This document shows positions 39,744 to 49,450 of a DNA stretch of 64,000 nucleotides, one piece after another. The notes beneath the pieces are model-generated. The model was given only the letters and a program-made list of their open reading frames with translations. It was not told the origin of the DNA and made no database searches. The position numbers were made by a program, and so were the translations under genes. The DNA is from Bacteroidia bacterium (lineage in GTDB: Bacteria; Bacteroidota; Bacteroidia; J057): contig JAWPMV010000001.1 of assembly GCA_033391075.1 (NCBI GenBank), positions 5,828,001-5,892,000 of the forward strand, given 5' to 3'. Positions within the stretch are counted from its first letter, which is position 1, and every line of letters begins with the position of its first letter.

Positions 39744-42047
39744 TTAGAATGCAAAGTTCCAGGTAAGGGATGGAATGATGGAAAATAAATAGGTCTTGAC
39801 AGCTTCGGTATTCCCGGGCTCTCCAGCTACTTCGCGAAAGTCAATGGAATAGGCGTTGTGCCGGTTGTAAGCATTGTAGACAGAGAAGTTCAGATTGGTA
39901 TTAGGCTTTTTACCATACCAGGTAGCACTCAGGTCCAGGCGATGATTGGCAGGAAAGCGGTAGCCATTTCTTTCGGTGTAATAAGGGACCAGCTGATCTC
40001 CGATTTGATAACTCCCACTTGGGAAACTGGCAGCATCTCCAGTCGCATATACCCAACTGGCTCCGAAATTCCATTTAGGGCTGAACTGATAACTAGCTAC
40101 CACGGAAACGTCATGGATGCGATCCTGCCGAGCAGAAAAAGGCTCTCCATTGTTGATCTCCTCAAATTCACGAAGGGTTCTCGACCAGGTATAGGATACC
40201 CAGCCTGTGAGTTTACCTGTCGTTTTCTTTAGCATAAATTCGGCACCATAAGACCAACCCCTTCCAAATGCCAATTGCGTCTCCACCGTTTCATCCAATA
40301 ATAAATTAGCTCCATCCTGATATTCAATCTGGTTTTGCAGGTCTTTGTAATAAACCTCTACGGATCCCTCATATCCTGTTTGCGGAAAAACTTTGTAATA
40401 CCCCAAAGAAAATTGATCGGCGATCTCAGGCTTGATGATCTCAGAACTCGGCAACCAGACATCTGTAGGATTGCTGGTGGTAGAGCTGGAAATCAAATGA
40501 ACATATTGACGGTTGCGGGAATAAGAGCCTTTGAGGGATTGGGTTTCGTTGAGAACCAAAGAGGCTGAGAATCGGGGTTCCAATCCAAAATAATTTTTGA
40601 TGACTTCTCCATCCTCATAAACGGTGGAATCTATTGCTACTCCTTCATTGCTGTATTCATAAACCGTTCCCGGTCCAAGTACAGAGAAATTGGAAGCACG
40701 AAGGCCATAGTCGATTTTTAGTTTGTTGCCGAAAGAGACTTCATGCGAAACATAAGCCGCCGATTCAAGGGCATAGCGTTCGGGCAGCTTTTCATTGAGA
40801 AAGGATGCCTCGCTTTCGGCACTTACCGCCCCTGGGACAAAAGTGTGGTGAATTATATTCAAGCCAAAATCGAGCGTATGGTTCTCATTGGCATACCAGC
40901 TAAAATCTTCTTTCCAGTTAAAATCCTTGATCCCGGAAGTGATCTTTGCCTCGGCAGCATTTAAACTAACCTCATAATCGTAATCACTATAGATAAAGGA
41001 GCTATTGAGGAAGAGTTTATTGCTAAAGAGGTGGTTCCATCGCAAAGTTGCCGTTGCATTTCCCCAATCTATCCCAAAGTCATCTCCAAATCCCATAGCA
41101 TCTCTGCCAAAATATCCAGACAGGAAAATCTGATCTTTTTCCCCCAGCACATAATTGGCTTTCATATTCAGATCATAGAAATATAGTTGAGTATTGTTGA
41201 GGGAAGAATCATTGGAGAGGGCAAGAAAAGCATCCGCATAGGTTCTCCGACCGGAAATAATGAAAGAAGACTTATCCTCAACGATAGGCCCTTCCAGGGT
41301 CAGACGGGAAGAAATCAATCCGATTCCCCCGGATACGCCAAATTTCTTTTTATTCCCATCTTTCATCCGCACATCCAAAGCCGAAGAAAGTCGTCCTCCA
41401 TAAGAAGCCGGCATATTTCCTTTGTACAGTTTGGTGCTTTTGATGGCGTCTCCATTGAAAACCGAAAAGAAGCCCAGCAAATGCGAGGGATTATACACAG
41501 GGGCTTCATCCAGAAGGATGAGGTTTTGATCTGCTCCACCACCCCGTACAAAAAAGCCACTATTTCCTTCCGCAGCAGGCTTTACTCCGGGCAGAAGCTG
41601 AATGGATTTCAAGACATCGGTTTCTCCAAAAAGTACCGGCATTTTCTTGATAGTCTCTATGCTCAATTGCTCAGTTCCCATTTCAGTAGAGGCAAGGCGT
41701 TCTTCGGCTGACTCCGCTTCGATTACTACTTCTTCCAATTGTGTTCCTTCGAGGATCAACTCGATGTCCTGCGTGATTGATTCATGTAGAGAAATGGAAA
41801 GGGTATCCGGACGATAGCCCAAAAAGCGGTAAATGATTTGATAGTCTCCTTTGGGTACACTCAAAGAATAATAGCCGTACTCATTTGAATAGGTTCCGGC
41901 TTTGAGCTGCGGGATCAGGATACTTGCCCCGATCATACTTTCTCCAGAGGAGGCATCTTTGACATAGCCGGACAAAGTAGCACGATCCTGGCCCAGGAGT
42001 ACACTTCCCAGCATGCAGGCACAGATCGTTAAAAGTATTTGTTTCAT
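39744..42047 (-). CDS. TonB-dependent receptor with carboxypeptidase-like N-domain
   Basis: The 767-aa protein has a signal peptide (CACMLGSVLLGQ), a carboxypeptidase D regulatory-like domain (ATLSGYVKDASSGESMIGASILI), then a plug (LLPGVKPAAEGNSGFFVRGGGADQNLILLDEAPVYNPSHLLGFF) and a beta-barrel ending in Phe (LTWNFAF). It imports a ligand across the outer membrane using TonB energy. The size and the DUF4249 partner suggest a small or oligomeric substrate, not the SusCD glycan type. The AraC regulator upstream and its direct repeats probably control it. Confidence 0.93.
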   Translation of the reverse strand: MKQILLTICACMLGSVLLGQDRATLSGYVKDASSGESMIGASILIPQLKAGTYSNEYGYYSLSVPKGDYQIIYRFLGYRPDTLSISLHESITQDIELILEGTQLEEVVIEAESAEERLASTEMGTEQLSIETIKKMPVLFGETDVLKSIQLLPGVKPAAEGNSGFFVRGGGADQNLILLDEAPVYNPSHLLGFFSVFNGDAIKSTKLYKGNMPASYGGRLSSALDVRMKDGNKKKFGVSGGIGLISSRLTLEGPIVEDKSSFIISGRRTYADAFLALSNDSSLNNTQLYFYDLNMKANYVLGEKDQIFLSGYFGRDAMGFGDDFGIDWGNATATLRWNHLFSNKLFLNSSFIYSDYDYEVSLNAAEAKITSGIKDFNWKEDFSWYANENHTLDFGLNIIHHTFVPGAVSAESEASFLNEKLPERYALESAAYVSHEVSFGNKLKIDYGLRASNFSVLGPGTVYEYSNEGVAIDSTVYEDGEVIKNYFGLEPRFSASLVLNETQSLKGSYSRNRQYVHLISSSTTSNPTDVWLPSSEIIKPEIADQFSLGYYKVFPQTGYEGSVEVYYKDLQNQIEYQDGANLLLDETVETQLAFGRGWSYGAEFMLKKTTGKLTGWVSYTWSRTLREFEEINNGEPFSARQDRIHDVSVVASYQFSPKWNFGASWVYATGDAASFPSGSYQIGDQLVPYYTERNGYRFPANHRLDLSATWYGKKPNTNLNFSVYNAYNRHNAYSIDFREVAGEPGNTEAVKTYLFSIIPSLTWNFAF

Positions 42048-42126
42048 TGTTGGTGATTAGGAATAATACATCTAGTGAGATGTTTTCCTAAACGCCTCAA
42101 AGCTGATTATGCCGTATGGATTTCTG

Positions 42127-42157
42127 AATCAGGACGTCCAGATACGTAAATCAGGAC
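42127..42157. promoter_or_regulatory. Direct-repeat site, probable AraC target before the TonB receptor
   Basis: AATCAGGAC occurs at 42127 and again at 42149, 22 bp apart, in the 120-bp gap between the AraC gene and the TonB receptor start. On the coding strand this reads GTCCTGATT twice. The layout is the same as at 11999-12031. Confidence 0.55.
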
Positions 42158-42167
42158 ATAGGAATAA

Positions 42168-43304
42168 TTAGGCCGGGGAGGATTTTCGATAATTAGCGGG
42201 AGTGGTTCCGGTCTGTTTACGGAAGGCTTCATAAAAAGCAGAGCGAGATTTAAAGCCGGATTCCTGAGCAATGGCAAGGACTGTGAAGTTTTTATGTGAG
42301 TTGCTTTTTAGAAGTTCCTGAGCGAGTTCTATCCGATAACCATTGATAAAGTCCATGAAATTCATCTGCCGTTTCTCATTTATGATCTGAGATAAGTAGC
42401 GTGTATTCATGTTGAGTTCTGCGGCTAGTTCGGAGAGGGTCAGTTCCGGTTTTAGGTAGGATTTTTCCCTTTCCATATGGAGCATCAATTTTTTCAGGTA
42501 GCTTTCTTTTTGATTAGGGGAAAGGGGAGAAGATTCATATCTCGTCTCTGTCTCCTCATTGATTCGCAGTTCGAGGGGATAGCCTGAGAAAACTTCCGGC
42601 TTTAGTATATAGAGGAGGTGAATGAGTAATAATAATAAACTGGCTCCATAACCGGGCACGATAACGAGAGGAGTGAGGTTGATCAGGATGAAAGTAAAGA
42701 GGGCACTCAAGACAGGTAAGAGCAAAACCCCAAAGAGAAACATCAGCCATCGAAAGCGATCCTGGTCAATGAAGGAAGAACTCCTGGCTACGTGTATGCG
42801 GAATTTTCTTACAAGTCTAAAAGAAAGAGCGAAATAAAATAAAGCGAGAAAGATGAGACCTAAACCCGGAGCACGCGGCCCATTATTCCCCATATTCTCC
42901 CGAAACTCCTTCACCTTTTCCAGAAACTCCGCTTCATTTCTAAAAATGAAGACCATCCCCATAAAAAATAGCAGGGCAGGAAGTAAATGAATCGCATGTC
43001 TGGATCGAAGTCGAAAGTCCTTGGTAGTAAAGGCTTTGATGTAAAGGAATAATAGAGGTCCATATAAAGTAGCCACTACTCCAGAAGCCCTCAAGAGCCA
43101 GATAGGATAGAGTTCTACCGGAGAGACCATCAGCATGCCGTCCAGGCAAACAAAGCCCATCACCAATACAATCCCTGCAAGAAGGCGATTGCCAAGCTTA
43201 TTGTCCAAATGCCGCCAGATGAGTAGCTGAGAAGTCAGCAAACTCAAAAACGCTCCTATTATTAGCGGAAGGAGGCTAAGGTCTATGGGAAATTGTGCTT
43301 GCAC
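42168..43304 (-). CDS. Membrane-anchored AraC family regulator
   Basis: No early ATG is available; a GTG at 43304 is the best start. Seven hydrophobic helices fill the first 240 residues. The C-terminal AraC domain has LTLSELAAELNMNTRYLSQIINEK and VLAIAQESGFKSRSAFYEAFRKQTGTTPANYRK. It is the same architecture as the protein at 10893. It probably senses a compound at the membrane and activates the TonB receptor/DUF4249 operon behind it. Confidence 0.9.
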   Translation of the reverse strand: MQAQFPIDLSLLPLIIGAFLSLLTSQLLIWRHLDNKLGNRLLAGIVLVMGFVCLDGMLMVSPVELYPIWLLRASGVVATLYGPLLFLYIKAFTTKDFRLRSRHAIHLLPALLFFMGMVFIFRNEAEFLEKVKEFRENMGNNGPRAPGLGLIFLALFYFALSFRLVRKFRIHVARSSSFIDQDRFRWLMFLFGVLLLPVLSALFTFILINLTPLVIVPGYGASLLLLLIHLLYILKPEVFSGYPLELRINEETETRYESSPLSPNQKESYLKKLMLHMEREKSYLKPELTLSELAAELNMNTRYLSQIINEKRQMNFMDFINGYRIELAQELLKSNSHKNFTVLAIAQESGFKSRSAFYEAFRKQTGTTPANYRKSSPA

Positions 43305-43347
43305 CGATTAAAAATAGCAGAATCTATGGAATCCTTTTCTCCCGAAA

Positions 43348-44004
43348 CTATGCCCTCTCCCTTAGGACATCTTCATACATGTGCACATTGAGCAGACCAT
43401 TGGTATTGGTGATGAGCTTTTTTGCATCAGCCAAAGGACACACATGCGTAAAAATATGTTCATGTTCGGAGATGATGCCCTGCTCTACATTGTGATAAGA
43501 CATAATCTCTTCATAGCTCAATTCCAGTTCTGCATAATAAAAATACATAGCCTCATCCGAAGTACCAGTAGATACATACAAAGGCTCATCTCCAAGACGA
43601 TGCACAATCGCAGGATCAATTTTCAATCCGGTTTCTTCTTCCGTTTCTTTTACTGCCACATCAAAGGGATCATCATCTTTATCTACCATCCCTGCTACAG
43701 TTTCATACACCATAGCCCCATTGCAGATGCGTCGCTGTTTTACCAGTAAGGCATACTTCTCCTTTGTATCCTTATCAATCAAACAAATGAGAATGGAAAT
43801 CACAGTTCCTTTTAAAAAACAGATGGGGGGAATCTTTTTTCCTTCAGGGGTAGTTGCATCCAACATGACCAGCGAAAAAAGCACCTCTCCATTGTGTCTA
43901 GGCCGGGTATATACCTCCTTTATTTCATGGATATCGAGCCCATTCTCGATCAGGTTATTTTTCCAGAGCTTGAATTTGTGTGCATCTTGGAGGGATTCTT
44001 GCAT
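43348..44004 (-). CDS. NUDIX hydrolase
   Basis: The ATG at 44004 is preferred to a TTG at 44025. The Nudix box reads VAGMVDKDDDPFDVAVKETEEETGL, matching the Gly-x5-Glu-x7-Arg-Glu-Uaa-x-Glu-Glu-x-Gly pattern with a Lys in place of Arg and a slightly altered spacing. It resembles ADP-sugar pyrophosphatases (YETVAGMVD context), which cleave nucleotide-sugar phosphoanhydrides. It is divergent from mltG. Confidence 0.85.
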   Translation of the reverse strand: MQESLQDAHKFKLWKNNLIENGLDIHEIKEVYTRPRHNGEVLFSLVMLDATTPEGKKIPPICFLKGTVISILICLIDKDTKEKYALLVKQRRICNGAMVYETVAGMVDKDDDPFDVAVKETEEETGLKIDPAIVHRLGDEPLYVSTGTSDEAMYFYYAELELSYEEIMSYHNVEQGIISEHEHIFTHVCPLADAKKLITNTNGLLNVHMYEDVLRERA

Positions 44005-44082
44005 ATTTTTTGTGATTTTGGGCAAATGTACAGAGATTTTTCCCGTATTATTGTATAAAAAATTCCATCAAACACAGCTCCT

Positions 44083-45102
44083 ATGAAACGTTGGCTTATT
44101 ATCCTTTTTATCGTTGGACTTGGTTTTGCCTTTTATGGCTATCGTATGGTCTTTTCTTCTAACGTAAAAACACCTGAAGGCAAAGACACAGAAATTTTTA
44201 TTCCTACAGGTGCAGATTACCTGACCGTAGCCAATAAATTACAAGAGGGGAAACTCCTCGGTGATATACGTGCCTTCCATATGGTTTCTCGCATGATGAA
44301 TTATACCCATACGGTAAAACCGGGTCGATACGTCCTCAAAGATGGGATGAGTAGCCGGGAATTGATCACAAAATTGAGATCGGGAGATCAAAGTCCCGTC
44401 AAGTTTACCTTTGTGAAATTCCGTACGCCGGATCAGTTGGCGGAGCATGTGGGGAATAAACTGGAGATGGATAAAGAAGATTTTCTGGCCGTTTTGAATG
44501 ATAAAGACTTTCTCAAGAAACATAATGGACTGACTCCGGAAACTGCAATGACAGTCTTTATCCCAAATACTTATGAAATGTGGTGGAACGTTAAACCCAA
44601 AGCTTTCTTTGAGCGCATGTTTTCTGAGTATAAGAAATTCTGGAATGAGGAAAGGAATGCCAAACGTCAGAAACTGAAACTCAATCGCCTTGAAGTTATG
44701 GCTCTCGCCTCTATTGTGGAGGAAGAAACCAATAAAAATGATGAGAAATCAAAAGTAGCAGGTGTTTACCTCAACCGTATCCGTGAAGGCATGCTTTTGC
44801 AGGCAGATCCTACGGTTAAATTTGCAGTAGGCGATTTTACCCTTAGAAGAATCCTCAATAAACACTTGCAAGTAGACTCTCCCTATAATACCTATCTCTA
44901 TCCGGGTATTCCTCCTGCGCCTATTTGTACGCCTTCTATTCCTTCTATAGATGCTGTTCTCAATGAGGAGAAACATAATTATTTGTATTTCTGTGCAAAT
45001 ATTGATGGAAGTGGATACCATAAATTCTCCACCTCTCTCTCGGAGCATAATGCTTATGCTCGTCAGTATCATCAGATGTTGAACCAGCGGGGGATCAGGT
45101 AG
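44083..45102 (+). CDS. mltG: Endolytic murein transglycosylase MltG
   Basis: The 339-aa protein has one N-terminal membrane helix (LIILFIVGLGFAFYGYRMVF), a LysM-like middle part and the YceG/MltG catalytic core: LEVMALASIVEEETNKNDEK (with the catalytic Glu), then VYLNRIREGMLLQADPTVKFA and YNTYLYPGIPPAPICTP. It cuts nascent peptidoglycan strands and sets their length. The full family length is present. Confidence 0.95.
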   Translation: MKRWLIILFIVGLGFAFYGYRMVFSSNVKTPEGKDTEIFIPTGADYLTVANKLQEGKLLGDIRAFHMVSRMMNYTHTVKPGRYVLKDGMSSRELITKLRSGDQSPVKFTFVKFRTPDQLAEHVGNKLEMDKEDFLAVLNDKDFLKKHNGLTPETAMTVFIPNTYEMWWNVKPKAFFERMFSEYKKFWNEERNAKRQKLKLNRLEVMALASIVEEETNKNDEKSKVAGVYLNRIREGMLLQADPTVKFAVGDFTLRRILNKHLQVDSPYNTYLYPGIPPAPICTPSIPSIDAVLNEEKHNYLYFCANIDGSGYHKFSTSLSEHNAYARQYHQMLNQRGIR

Positions 45103-45295
45103 ATAATTTTTCTTCTTTTTAGCTGGAATGTAAAACTAAGCTCAGGTGTCCCCCTGACTGTCGCGGAAGGGTCTACATTTCTTCCCTATAGCTTCGCCTG
45201 ATCTTCTATTGAATCAATGATAACAGGTACTTGATTAAAGTCTCTCGACGGGGCTCGGGATGTCACGCTTTAGGCATGCGGACTCAGGTAAAAAC

Positions 45296-45328
45296 AAAAA
45301 GGGGCAGATAAGCATCTGCCCCTTTTTG
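45296..45328. terminator. Strong bidirectional terminator
   Basis: AAAAAGGGGCAGAT and ATCTGCCCCTTTTT form a perfect 14-bp stem around a 4-bp loop. It lies between the convergent mltG and ctpA-like genes. The remaining 190 bp of that gap show nothing recognisable. Confidence 0.92.
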
Positions 45329-45347
45329 TTGATCTATCATTTTTCTC

Positions 45348-47003
45348 CTATGGGAGAGATAATATCTTCTTATAAGCTGCGGGATCCTTGAGCACTTTTG
45401 CAGCCTCAATCAATTCGGCATCTTTATCCAAAGAGCTTTCCAATACTCCATCCTCATAGTAATACTGGCGAACAATCTCTTTGCGGATCAATTCGCTGAT
45501 GGACGATTTGTACTTGCGAATATCTTCAAACTTCAGGCGAGTTAGCTCTTTTTCAATCAATTCCATTTGGGAATTGAGCGCACTACCATAAGCTTCCGCT
45601 TCTACGGTTTCCTCTAACCTCTCCAATTGAATATCAGAACTGGTTTGAAAACTAAAAGAAGAAGTTTGGGCGAATTTGATAAAGTCCTGATAAATAGCGT
45701 CTGTCAATTCAAACGCTCTCACATTGGGAGCCTGAGGATTTTTGCGAACATAATCTGTTGCAAATTCAAAGATCAACCCATCTCTACTAAGTGCATTGAT
45801 AATCAAGATTGAATTTTCCATTTCAATCTTAATGTCCGGCTCTATTCCCCCACCATCAAAAACACTTCTCCCATTTCTGGTTTTAAATTCATTTTTGAGG
45901 CTATCGGGAATGCGTACGACAGAGCCATCAGCTCTTCTCTCGGCATAATTGATGGCCTGAATACAACGTCCACTTGGAGTATAGTACTTGGCAGTGGTTA
46001 CTTTCAGTTGAGTATTGTAGCTCAATGGACGGATATTTTGCACCAAACCTTTACCAAAACTTCTTTGGCCTACTACTACTGCCCGATCCAAATCCTGTAA
46101 AGAACCTGCTACAATCTCTGATGCGCTGGCACTTCTTTTATCAACCAGCACTACCAAAGGAGTTTCCAGATCCATAGGAGAATTCTCTGCACTATGTTTG
46201 CGCTTGCTTCCTTCAATCCTTCCCCGGGTTTCTACAATCATTTCTCCCTGCTCAAGGAAAACATTAGAAACATTTACTGCTTCATCCAGGCGTCCTCCAG
46301 GATTTCCCCGAAGATCCAGCACCAAACCTTTGAGTTCGTGCTTCTCTTTCAGCTCTCTCAAGGCCTTGCGAACCTCACGCCCGGCATCCAGGGTAAATCC
46401 TGTCAGGGCGATATAGCCAATCTCATTATCTATCATACCCGAATAGGGTACATTATTGATTCGAATTCGGTTTCTAAAAATCTTTACTTCCTTGCGAACT
46501 CCCCCTCGATCATATTCAAGGGCCACTTCCGTTCCGCGATCTCCCCTCAAGAGTTCACGAACATCCGCAACTTCTTTGCCTGTACCCAGTACAGATTCCT
46601 TCCCTATACGCACAATGACATCTCCGGCTCTCAGACCTGCCTGATCTGCGGGATATCCTTCATAGGGTTCTATGATAACCAGTTTATCTTTTCGTTTACC
46701 AACCAGAGCGCCTATCCCTCCATATTGTCCGGTGCTCATAAAACGAATATCTTCCTGTTCTTCCTCTCCAATGAAGGTAGTATAAGGATCCAGCGAATTG
46801 AGCATCGCATCAATTCCTGTACGCATCAGTTTGGAGGGTTCTGTTTCGTCTACATAAATGGCATTGATCTCTCGGTACAATTTGCCGAAGATGTCCAGGT
46901 TCTTGGATATCTCGAAATAATTGTCGGAAACATCAGAGACGAATCCAAGGGAGAAGGAGAGTAGAACAAGTAATATGCCGGTAAAGACCGTTCTTCTTTT
47001 CAT
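45348..47003 (-). CDS. S41 family C-terminal processing peptidase
   Basis: The 551-aa protein has an N-terminal signal or anchor, a PDZ domain (GGIGALVGKRKDKLVIIEPYEGYPADQAGLRAGDVIVRIG), and the S41 core: VLDLRGNPGG, KRSASASEIVAGSLQDLDRA with the catalytic Ser, and RSFGKGLVQNIRPL with the catalytic Lys. It trims the C-termini of envelope proteins. The last 150 residues are a helical extension of the Bacteroidota CtpA type. Confidence 0.93.
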   Translation of the reverse strand: MKRRTVFTGILLVLLSFSLGFVSDVSDNYFEISKNLDIFGKLYREINAIYVDETEPSKLMRTGIDAMLNSLDPYTTFIGEEEQEDIRFMSTGQYGGIGALVGKRKDKLVIIEPYEGYPADQAGLRAGDVIVRIGKESVLGTGKEVADVRELLRGDRGTEVALEYDRGGVRKEVKIFRNRIRINNVPYSGMIDNEIGYIALTGFTLDAGREVRKALRELKEKHELKGLVLDLRGNPGGRLDEAVNVSNVFLEQGEMIVETRGRIEGSKRKHSAENSPMDLETPLVVLVDKRSASASEIVAGSLQDLDRAVVVGQRSFGKGLVQNIRPLSYNTQLKVTTAKYYTPSGRCIQAINYAERRADGSVVRIPDSLKNEFKTRNGRSVFDGGGIEPDIKIEMENSILIINALSRDGLIFEFATDYVRKNPQAPNVRAFELTDAIYQDFIKFAQTSSFSFQTSSDIQLERLEETVEAEAYGSALNSQMELIEKELTRLKFEDIRKYKSSISELIRKEIVRQYYYEDGVLESSLDKDAELIEAAKVLKDPAAYKKILSLP

Positions 47004-47189
47004 AATGAGGGTTGCAGCTGTTGACTAGATAAGATAGAGGGAAAAGCCAAGACTGCAATGAAAATATTTTCTATAAAGGAACAGTGTAATAATTCTGTGC
47101 AAATTCATCAGGAATGAATAACACAACAGGAAGTCTTGTGGAGTTTCCTTATAAATTTACGAAAAAAACACAGATTTGGTGCCCAAAAA

Positions 47190-47603
47190 TTAATTTTCTC
47201 GGGATTCGATCCGGCGACTCAGTTTTCCCAGGGCCTGGTCTAACTTGTAATGGATTTCGGAGAATGAGGCCAATTTGCGGCTATTGTAGGTGATCAGTAG
47301 TATGAGATGGGTATTTCTTTCTTTCAGAAGCCTGATCAATTCGGGTTTTTGGGCCCGAAAAACTTCCCGCATACGCCTTTTTATATAGTTCCTTTTTACG
47401 GCCTCCTTTAAATGACGCTTGGGGGCGGCAAAGGCTACCATAACTGGATTCCGCACCAGTTCTGCTGGTACATCAAGGGCATAATAAATAGAAATTGCTC
47501 CTGCCCGAAGAGAGGAGCCATTTTCAAATAGATAAGAAAAAGTGTTTTTGGAGCAGAGGCGTTCCTTTTTTCTAAAAGTAAAACGCCCTGTTTCGGGCAG
47601 CAT
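47190..47603 (-). CDS. rnpA: Ribonuclease P protein component
   Basis: The 137-aa protein has the RNR motif VKRNYIKRRMREVFR at about residues 70-84 and the usual N-terminus (FTFRKKERLCSKNTFSYLFENG). It binds the RNase P RNA and helps cut tRNA leaders. It lies 10 bp behind rpmH, the usual bacterial order. Confidence 0.95.
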   Translation of the reverse strand: MLPETGRFTFRKKERLCSKNTFSYLFENGSSLRAGAISIYYALDVPAELVRNPVMVAFAAPKRHLKEAVKRNYIKRRMREVFRAQKPELIRLLKERNTHLILLITYNSRKLASFSEIHYKLDQALGKLSRRIESREN

Positions 47604-47613
47604 CAGTCAAAAA

Positions 47614-47778
47614 TTACTTCTGCTTGTGACGACCCTCGTCACTTACAGATAATTTATGACGACCCTTTGCACGACGCGAAGCCAATACCTTGCGTCCTCC
47701 TACAGATTCCATACGCGAACGAAACCCATGTTTGTTACGACGCTTACGGTTACTTGGTTGATATGTACGTTTACTCAT
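47614..47778 (-). CDS. rpmH: 50S ribosomal protein L34
   Basis: A 54-aa ORF from the ATG at 47778 to the TAA at 47614. The translation is the L34 pattern: [20 protein letters not shown], then [22 protein letters not shown]. It is a small, very basic ribosomal protein and is conserved in front of rnpA. Confidence 0.97.
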   Translation of the reverse strand: MSKRTYQPSNRKRRNKHGFRSRMESVGGRKVLASRRAKGRHKLSVSDEGRHKQK

Positions 47779-47915
47779 GATCCTTCAAATTTAAGGGTGT
47801 GCAAAGTTAGGAAAAATGAATCATTCAGCAAAACATCTTTCGAAAAATAAACGAATAATTATCTGGACCGGATGAACAATCGCTTAGTGGAAGATGTTTT
47901 GTAATTTTGCAACAT

Positions 47916-48488
47916 ATGAAAGTAGCCATAATTGTAGGGAGTATTCGAAAGGAAAGGCAATCTCATAAAGTGGGTTTGTACTTAAAAAGTGTATTAGAGG
48001 CCATGCCCGCTATTGAGTGCAAGTATCTTGATCTGCTGGAATACGAATTACCGTTGCTCTCAGAAAAGTGGAGAGAGCAGGAACCTGTGGATGAGCGCTT
48101 ACTTTCATTTAGTGACGCACTCAAGTCTTCTGATGCGATTATATTTATCAGTCCCGAATATCACGGTAGCTATACAGGTGTACTTAAAAATGCAGTTGAC
48201 CACTTTTGGCCAGAATTTTATAAAAAAGTAATCGGCGTAGTTGTGACTGGTTCCGGAAAATTTGGGGGAATAAATGCATCTACCCAAATGCAGCAATTGA
48301 TCCTCTCTTTGGGTGCCTATCCGATGCCTCAAAAACTTATCATTCCTTATATACAAGAGGCTTTTGCAGATGATGGCAGCCTCCTTAAAGAAGACATAAG
48401 AATGCAAAGCATGCGCTTTATTGAGGAGTTGTCCTGGTTAGGAAATGCGATCAAAGCAGCTAAAATCAATACCACTCAGGCAAATTAG
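47916..48488 (+). CDS. NAD(P)H-dependent FMN reductase
   Basis: The ATG at 47916 starts the flavodoxin-like fold (KVAIIVGSIRKERQSHKVG); a TTG nine bases upstream is less likely. The FMN loop and SPEYHGSYTGVLKNAVDHF are the family hallmarks. It reduces FMN, quinones or azo compounds. A TAATTTTG box at 47902-47909, the Bacteroidota -7 type, lies just before the start, so the transcript may be leaderless. Confidence 0.88.
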   Translation: MKVAIIVGSIRKERQSHKVGLYLKSVLEAMPAIECKYLDLLEYELPLLSEKWREQEPVDERLLSFSDALKSSDAIIFISPEYHGSYTGVLKNAVDHFWPEFYKKVIGVVVTGSGKFGGINASTQMQQLILSLGAYPMPQKLIIPYIQEAFADDGSLLKEDIRMQSMRFIEELSWLGNAIKAAKINTTQAN

Positions 48489-48598
48489 TCGTAAGGTTTA
48501 GACGGATATTGTGGAAAAATCACATGGACTTCGGCACGGAGTTTGGAATTTACTTGACATAAAGTTCTTGAAATAGCCTGTAATTCCGCAAACCACCG

Positions 48599-49450
48599 TT
48601 GATGAAAAAACTTATACCTATCTCCTCACGGGTAAGACTTCGTGTTATATTCTTCTATCTTCTATGCTTTTTTGATGGAACCTACTTCCGTATGGTTTCT
48701 GCACGTAATGTCAATAAAAAAGAAGGAAAAAGCTTTTCTCCTCAACTCAGTCTCACCCAACCTATCCGCAAAACCAGTTATTCTGCTAATAAGGTTCATA
48801 ACCTTAAAATTGCAGCCAGCAATTTCCAATACTTACTTATTCAACCCGGAGAGATTCTATCCTTCTGGCATATGGTAGGCGCCCCCGTTTCTCAAAGGAG
48901 TTTCCGGGTCGGCAGAACGATTATTGGAGAAGAGCTGAATACCAGCGTAGGAGGGGGACTTTGTCAACTTGCCGGTATCTTATACCATTTGGGTTTGCAG
49001 GCAGGATGGGAAATTTTGGAAAGGCATGCCCATTCCCTTGATTTATATAATGAAAAAAACAGATATACTCCTCTGGGAGCAGATGCATCTGTTTGTTATG
49101 GCTATAAAGATCTCAGGATGCGCAATACAAGTGGTATCCCAATAGTCCTCAGAATAGAAATTTCAGATCAGGAGATTAGTGCTCACTTCTGTGCAAAACA
49201 TGAAGTTCCACTATGCGAGATCGAATTCATCGAAAAAAGAAAAGAGAATTTGATCTATGTGAAAACCCTGCGTTTTCATCCTCCTGCATGGAATGAAAAT
49301 TTGGGAGTATCCTGCTACAAGACTTTTGAGTCAACGGAAAATATGGATGAGACGGAAAAACCCGACATACCGGAAAAGTCTCCCCTTTCCAAAGACATCG
49401 AACAGCAAGCCCTCAAAGACTGGGCTCGATCTGAAATATTCAGTCGCTAG
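48599..49450 (+). CDS. VanW family protein
   Basis: The 283-aa protein has the VanW pattern: NLKIAASNFQYLLIQPGEILSFWHMVGAP, then GEELNTSVGGGLCQLAGILYHLGLQAG, then ERHAHSLDLYNEKNRYTPLGADASV. VanW occurs in some glycopeptide-resistance clusters and in many Firmicutes; its function is unknown. No other van genes are near, so a resistance role is not supported. Its stop overlaps the convergent gene by 4 bp. Confidence 0.88.
   Translation: MMKKLIPISSRVRLRVIFFYLLCFFDGTYFRMVSARNVNKKEGKSFSPQLSLTQPIRKTSYSANKVHNLKIAASNFQYLLIQPGEILSFWHMVGAPVSQRSFRVGRTIIGEELNTSVGGGLCQLAGILYHLGLQAGWEILERHAHSLDLYNEKNRYTPLGADASVCYGYKDLRMRNTSGIPIVLRIEISDQEISAHFCAKHEVPLCEIEFIEKRKENLIYVKTLRFHPPAWNENLGVSCYKTFESTENMDETEKPDIPEKSPLSKDIEQQALKDWARSEIFSR

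Noticed and set aside
46194-46964. 256-codon ORF antisense to the S41 peptidase gene
   Set aside because: Shadow of a real gene; no coherent domain.
48599-49450. VanW as part of a glycopeptide-resistance cluster
   Set aside because: No vanA/H/X/Y/R/S genes are near; VanW domains occur widely outside resistance loci.
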